Below are positions 42,679 through 46,585 of a DNA stretch of 46,585 nucleotides, in pieces. This DNA comes from Flavobacteriaceae bacterium UBA2765 (GTDB lineage: Bacteria; Bacteroidota; Bacteroidia; Flavobacteriales; Flavobacteriaceae): the NCBI GenBank assembly GCA_002352665.1, contig DEIV01000035.1:1-46585 (forward strand). The letters are read 5' to 3'. The translations under genes were made by a program, and so were the position numbers. The notes below the pieces were generated by a model, which was given only the letters and a program-made list of their open reading frames with translations, made no database searches and was not told the DNA's origin. How positions within the stretch are numbered: the first letter of the stretch is position 1; every line of letters starts with the position of its first letter.

Positions 42679-43050
42679 GAATTTTGATATTTGAATTATT
42701 GCTTTTTGAAGTTTTAATACTAGTAACAAAAATTGAAATCAATTGATTATTTACATCCAATGCTTTTTCTAAATTTTGTTGATCTCCTATGTAGAGATTA
42801 GCTCTATTAATAATCTTTAAACAATTAAAACTTCTCTTAACTCTTTTAGGCAAATACCCATTTTATGAACGAAGTCTTTATGAGATTCTGCACTTCTTGC
42901 CTCCCCATAATTTAACGCAGGTAATCCCGAAGACCGAATAAGCTGATTTCCATAGTAATTCGCCGCATAACCGGTATTAAGATTGTCGTAAATACCAATA
43001 ATGCGAACGGAAAAGTCAATTACCCTATTTTCTAAATTATTTGCATTCAT
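42674..43050 (-). pseudogene. Four-helix-bundle protein (S23 / IVP family), frameshifted
   Basis: The frame from ATG 43050 reads 74 residues like the family (LIRSSGLPALNYGEARSAES, then HKDFVHKMGICLKELREV) and hits a stop at 42817. One extra T in the T4 run at 42827-42830 restores FNCLKIINRANLYIGD and NNQLISIFVTSIKTS, ending at TAA 42674, total 125 residues, the normal family length. This is therefore a one-base deletion, either real or a read error in a homopolymer. The family is named for proteins found in 23S rRNA intervening sequences and resembles the Avd protein of diversity-generating retroelements; no retroelement is here. Confidence 0.82.
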
Positions 43051-43070
43051 AAAATTAAAGTTCTACAATC

Positions 43071-43118
43071 GTTAATCATCAGTCGTTAATCATCAGTCGT
43101 TAATCATCAGTCGTTAAT
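43071..43118. repeat. 14 bp tandem repeat GTTAATCATCAGTC
   Basis: Three exact copies (43071-43112) plus GTTAAT lie between the DUF2723 stop and the four-helix gene start, i.e. in the latter's upstream region. Confidence 0.88.
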
Positions 43119-43151
43119 ATATAACCCATTTTTGATTTGGAGGTTTAGTAA

Positions 43152-46100
43152 CTATTCTATCACCCCTTCTAAAGATTTAATGGAGGCAATATATCCCTTT
43201 TTGAGTTCGGTTGCAAAATCCTTGTCAAATTCATCAGCTGTAGCCACAACATTATTATACATCATTAATGTTCCTTCTATATCTCCATAATATTGTGAGA
43301 TGCCATAATTATCTAAACCACTATAAAACTCAACTCTATCTCGAAAAATATCTACCAATGTTTGAGCAACCTTTCTAGCTTTTTCTTGTTTTTTGATTTG
43401 GTAGTAATTTTCTACATAACCCAAAACTAATCCGTAATGATCATATCGTTTTACAGGCATATTTTCAATAGATAAATCTAAGATATCTTCTGCTTTATCA
43501 TGCTTACCTTCTTTAATTAATGCTTCTGATAATCTGATTAAAGCATTTCTGAATGAAATCCCATTTTTACGAGTTTCTACATCAACATAAATAGCATCAC
43601 TATTGCTATTTTTCCAATCCCATTTTTTAACATTGGCATACATGATTTCAGTATCGATTCTACCTAGATCTAAAACACTTTTCGGCCTTCCGTTTTCATT
43701 AAGGCTAGATGTTTTAATAGGTACAAACTTATAGGCCAATCCATCTAGTTGAAGATAATCTTTTAACCAAATATATTCATCATCAGCATGAGCACCACCG
43801 GTAAAATATATAGGTCTTTCCCAATTGTTATTGGCCAGCATATCCAGCATTAGAATTCTATGTTTTTGTAATCCCATTGCATCTATTTCTATATCAATAT
43901 AAGGTAGAATTTTTGCCGTATCTTTTAAGGAAACAATTTTATTTTTCAGCACAGCCTCTTTGTCAATAGGAATTCTAATTTTATTGGTTGGATAATACTT
44001 TTCAGGCACACCATCATCGTCTAGATCAATAAAGGTTCTAGAATCATCACTTGCAATCCAATTCATTAGAGAAGAAATGTCCATTACGGTATCCTTAAAA
44101 GCAGGATTCGGAATGTGGTATATTACATCTAAAGAACCAGTTCTATATTGACTATGCGTTAATTGTCCGGGAATAGGATCTGCCAGATAGGTTTTTCTTT
44201 TTTGTTGATCGATATACCAATCGGTGGCAAATAAACTGGTGTTCACCAGTTTAATATCTGTCCTGTAATTTTCCACTTCTTGCATATACCATAATGGAAA
44301 AGTATCGTTATCGCCAATGGTAAACATAATAGCATTTTCTTGTGCAGAATCTAGATATGCTTTTGCATTATTACGTGTTGCATATTTATCAGAACGGTCA
44401 TGATCATCCCAATTTTCAGATGCCATTAAAGTAGGTACGGCTAGCAGACAGACCATAGTTGTACTTATAGCTAATGATTTAGCATTAATCTTATCTTTAA
44501 ATTGTTCATAGATTGCCAAAACACCAAAGCCTATCCAAATGGCAAAAACATAAAATGAACCTACTACCGCATAATCTCGTTCGCGAGGTTCAAAAGGTTT
44601 AGGATTGGTATAAAATATAATAGCCAATCCAGTAAATGCAAAAAAGAGGAAGAGAATATAAAAGTTATTTTTATCAAATTTCACATGAAATAAAAGACCT
44701 ATAATTCCTAAAATTAAAGGTAAAAAATAATAGGTATTCCTGCCTTTGTTGTTTTTGACTTCATCAGGCAGATTTTTTTGAGAACCTAAACGCATTTCAT
44801 CAATAAAATTAATGCCACTTAACCAATTTCCATGAGTATCTAAATTACCTTGAATATCGTCTTGTCGTCCAGTAAAATTCCACATAAAATACCTGCCATA
44901 CATATAGCCAAACTGGAATTGAATCATAAAACTTAAGTTTTCACCAAAAGTGGGCCGGCGTTTGCTGTTTGGTGGTATACCTGCTATAGATTTGTAATTT
45001 GATACTACACTAGGTGTAGGGTCAACCATTCTGGGAATAAAACCTTTATGTTTATCAGTAAAATTAGGGCGGGTATCTTTGTATCTGTTTACAATAACAT
45101 ACTTACCTAATTTTTTATCTTTTTCATATTTTGGTTTATCATCTCTATAGGGATCATTTGGGTCTTGCTGACGTGTTTCAGAATAATATGAATCGTAAAA
45201 AATATTGGCATCACCATATTGTTCACGATTATAATAAGCTAATAATTCTCTGGCACTTGACGGATTGTTTTCGTTAATAGTGGTATTTGCATTAGCTCTT
45301 ATGGGCAGCATAATCCAAGAAGAGAAGCCAATCATAACAAATAATAAACACAGTATAATCAAGTTGGTATGTACTAATTTTTTCTTACGGGTATATCTTA
45401 TGGCAAAGTAAAATACTGCAATTAATACTAGGCCTGCAATGATGCTTCCTGAATTAAAAGGCATACCAATAGTGTTCACAAAAAACAACTCTGAAGCACT
45501 AAAAAAGGACAATGTATAAGGGAATAAAAATTTGAATACAAATGCCAAAATTAATATGGCCACTATATTAGCAATGATGAATTTTTTTGAAGTAATATTT
45601 TGATATCTTTTATAAAAATAAATAAATGCAATTGAGGGAATAACCAATAAAGAAAGAATGTGTACACCAAATGATAAACCTACTACAAAGGCAATCAGTA
45701 ATAACCATTTATGGCCTCGTGGTTTATCCATTTCTGTCTCCCAACGAAGACCTAACCAAAAAAGTAAAGCCATTAAAAAAGACGACATGGCATATACTTC
45801 AGCCTCAACGGCACTAAACCAAAAACTATCAGAAAAAGTATAGGCCAAAGCACCAACCAAACCACTACCAATAATGGCAACTGAATTAGCCAAGTTTACA
45901 TCTTCTATTTTTTTTATCACCACTTTTTTTGCCAATATTGTTATGGTCCAAAACAAAAAGAGTATGGTAAAAGCACTCGCTAAAGCAGACATAAAATTGG
46001 TCATTTTTGCTATTTGTAAATTATCACTGGTAAACATGGCAAAAAAGGCACCTAACATTTGAAAAAGTGGTGCTCCCGGCGGGTGTCCTACTTCTAATTT

Positions 46101-46244
46101 TACTGCAGTAGAGATATATTCACCAACATCCCAATAACTAACAGTGGGCTCTAAAGTTAGCGTATAAGTTATTAGGGCGATAATAAAAGTTGCCCATCCG
46201 GCAATGTTATTCCACTTTTTATAGTTGAATTCGTTTATGCTCAT
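43152..46244 (-). CDS. DUF2723 membrane protein (O-mannosyltransferase-like)
   Basis: The 1030-residue protein belongs to the DUF2723 (TMEM260-like) family. The N-terminal half has about 11-13 membrane helices. Early conserved segments are ALITYTLTLEPTVSYWDVGE and VGHPPGAPLFQMLGAFFAMF, as in GT-C type glycosyltransferases where the acidic pair near the first loop is catalytic. The C-terminal 500 residues are soluble: a conserved MFTIGDNDTFPLWYMQEVEN segment and a terminal helical region with TPR-like pairs. In eukaryotes TMEM260 mannosylates proteins; in Bacteroidota the role is unproven. It is transcribed away from tRNA-Gln; the 262-base gap before the tRNA shows no other gene. Confidence 0.92.
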   Translation of the reverse strand: MSINEFNYKKWNNIAGWATFIIALITYTLTLEPTVSYWDVGEYISTAVKLEVGHPPGAPLFQMLGAFFAMFTSDNLQIAKMTNFMSALASAFTILFLFWTITILAKKVVIKKIEDVNLANSVAIIGSGLVGALAYTFSDSFWFSAVEAEVYAMSSFLMALLFWLGLRWETEMDKPRGHKWLLLIAFVVGLSFGVHILSLLVIPSIAFIYFYKRYQNITSKKFIIANIVAILILAFVFKFLFPYTLSFFSASELFFVNTIGMPFNSGSIIAGLVLIAVFYFAIRYTRKKKLVHTNLIILCLLFVMIGFSSWIMLPIRANANTTINENNPSSARELLAYYNREQYGDANIFYDSYYSETRQQDPNDPYRDDKPKYEKDKKLGKYVIVNRYKDTRPNFTDKHKGFIPRMVDPTPSVVSNYKSIAGIPPNSKRRPTFGENLSFMIQFQFGYMYGRYFMWNFTGRQDDIQGNLDTHGNWLSGINFIDEMRLGSQKNLPDEVKNNKGRNTYYFLPLILGIIGLLFHVKFDKNNFYILFLFFAFTGLAIIFYTNPKPFEPRERDYAVVGSFYVFAIWIGFGVLAIYEQFKDKINAKSLAISTTMVCLLAVPTLMASENWDDHDRSDKYATRNNAKAYLDSAQENAIMFTIGDNDTFPLWYMQEVENYRTDIKLVNTSLFATDWYIDQQKRKTYLADPIPGQLTHSQYRTGSLDVIYHIPNPAFKDTVMDISSLMNWIASDDSRTFIDLDDDGVPEKYYPTNKIRIPIDKEAVLKNKIVSLKDTAKILPYIDIEIDAMGLQKHRILMLDMLANNNWERPIYFTGGAHADDEYIWLKDYLQLDGLAYKFVPIKTSSLNENGRPKSVLDLGRIDTEIMYANVKKWDWKNSNSDAIYVDVETRKNGISFRNALIRLSEALIKEGKHDKAEDILDLSIENMPVKRYDHYGLVLGYVENYYQIKKQEKARKVAQTLVDIFRDRVEFYSGLDNYGISQYYGDIEGTLMMYNNVVATADEFDKDFATELKKGYIASIKSLEGVIE

Positions 46245-46444
46245 ATGCTGTAATAAATTTATATGTTATTGTAGTAAATAAGGAATTAATTTGGCTAATT
46301 TCAATAGTTTATTGAAGATTGTATCCTTATTTATCGAGGCGAATTTACTAAATAATTATTGATTAACTTTTGTAATTTGATGTTGATAAAAGGAATGTTT
46401 ATTAAAAAACTGTTAAAGTTAATAGAATATTCTTTTCAAAAAGT

Positions 46445-46474
46445 TTGTTGGATTAAAACTTTACTTTAAATTTG
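46445..46474 (+). promoter_or_regulatory. Promoter of tRNA-Gln
   Basis: TTG (46445-46447), 19 bases and TAAATTTG (46467-46474) match consensus exactly, 32 bases before the tRNA 5' end. Confidence 0.7.
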
Positions 46475-46506
46475 CACCTGCTTTAAAAAAGGCAAAATCA
46501 TTAAAT

Positions 46507-46577
46507 TGGCCCATGGTGTAATGGTAACACTCCGGTTTTTGGTGCCGTCGTTCAAGGTTCGAGTCCTTGTGGGCCAA
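46507..46577 (+). tRNA. tRNA-Gln (TTG anticodon)
   Basis: Acceptor TGGCCCA pairs with TGGGCCA, discriminator A. The D arm is GTGTAATGGTAACAC. The anticodon region CGGTTTTTGGTGCCG gives the TTG anticodon within loop TTTTGGT. The T arm is CAAGGTTCGAGTCCTTG. The 71-base length is normal; CCA is not encoded. Confidence 0.95.
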
Positions 46578-46585
46578 CGTAGTTG

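Noticed and set aside
42674..43050. A diversity-generating retroelement suggested by the Avd-like four-helix protein
   Set aside because: No reverse transcriptase, template repeat or variable-repeat gene is in the window.
43071..43118. Short tandem repeats considered as a CRISPR array
   Set aside because: Repeats are directly adjacent with no unique spacers and no cas genes are near.

Overview
The window looks like a chromosomal segment of a member of the family Flavobacteriaceae (phylum Bacteroidota). The evidence is the low G+C content, the repeated TTG-N19/20-TAnnTTTG promoter pattern of Bacteroidota, and gene families typical of the group. These include a PID-CTERM-type sorting tail, DUF5686 and DUF5916 outer-membrane proteins, a cysteine-free bL32, DUF2723, a glycosylasparaginase of the type known from flavobacteria, and a sigma-54 gene next to a PAP2-like membrane protein. 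Most of the window is ordinary core genome. No transposase, prophage or CRISPR array is visible.

Layout. 1-2.7 kb: a partial TetR regulator with an apparent self-operator, an isoprenyl diphosphate synthase, a CAU tRNA followed by three tandem copies of a ~72 bp unit that starts with the tRNA 3' end, a PID-CTERM miniprotein and riboflavin synthase. 2.7-8.1 kb: pdxA, then DUF177-rpmF and fabH-accB-accC (fatty-acid initiation), then an Lrp/AsnC regulator. 8.2-13.5 kb: zinc metallopeptidase, asparaginase I, tRNA-Ser, an ExbB / 4-TM protein / ExbD / ExbD energiser cluster and a small beta-barrel protein. 13.5-23.2 kb (minus strand): PAP2-like protein, rpoN, asnS, rfbA, an RND/MMPL exporter and a DUF5686 protein. 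23.2-27.5 kb (minus strand): translation genes pyrH-frr and rplM-rpsI-rpsB-tsf.

27.8-34.5 kb is the more accessory part: a DUF5916/CBM9 outer-membrane protein, then a minus-strand set of a Cys-Cys beta-barrel protein, a DUF3179 lipoprotein and an ATP-grasp ligase, a 35-residue lysine-rich miniprotein, and a VOC protein with an odd C-terminal tail. 34.6-42.5 kb: polA, a RelE/ParE toxin-antitoxin pair bracketed by two copies of a palindromic repeat, glycosylasparaginase, cutC, a membrane metallophosphoesterase, a thioredoxin-fold protein without CxxC, and a polysaccharide deacetylase. 42.5-43.1 kb is a decaying tandem duplication of a four-helix-bundle (S23-type) gene: one copy carries a single-base frameshift, the other lost its middle between short direct repeats, and minisatellites surround both. 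43.1-46.6 kb: a 1030-residue DUF2723 membrane protein and tRNA-Gln.

I found no clearly new multi-gene defence or metabolic system. The most unusual signals are the tRNA-tail tandem repeats, the four-helix-bundle gene duplication and decay, the toxin-antitoxin island flanked by palindromes, the Cys-Cys barrel/DUF3179/ATP-grasp operon, and the miniproteins.
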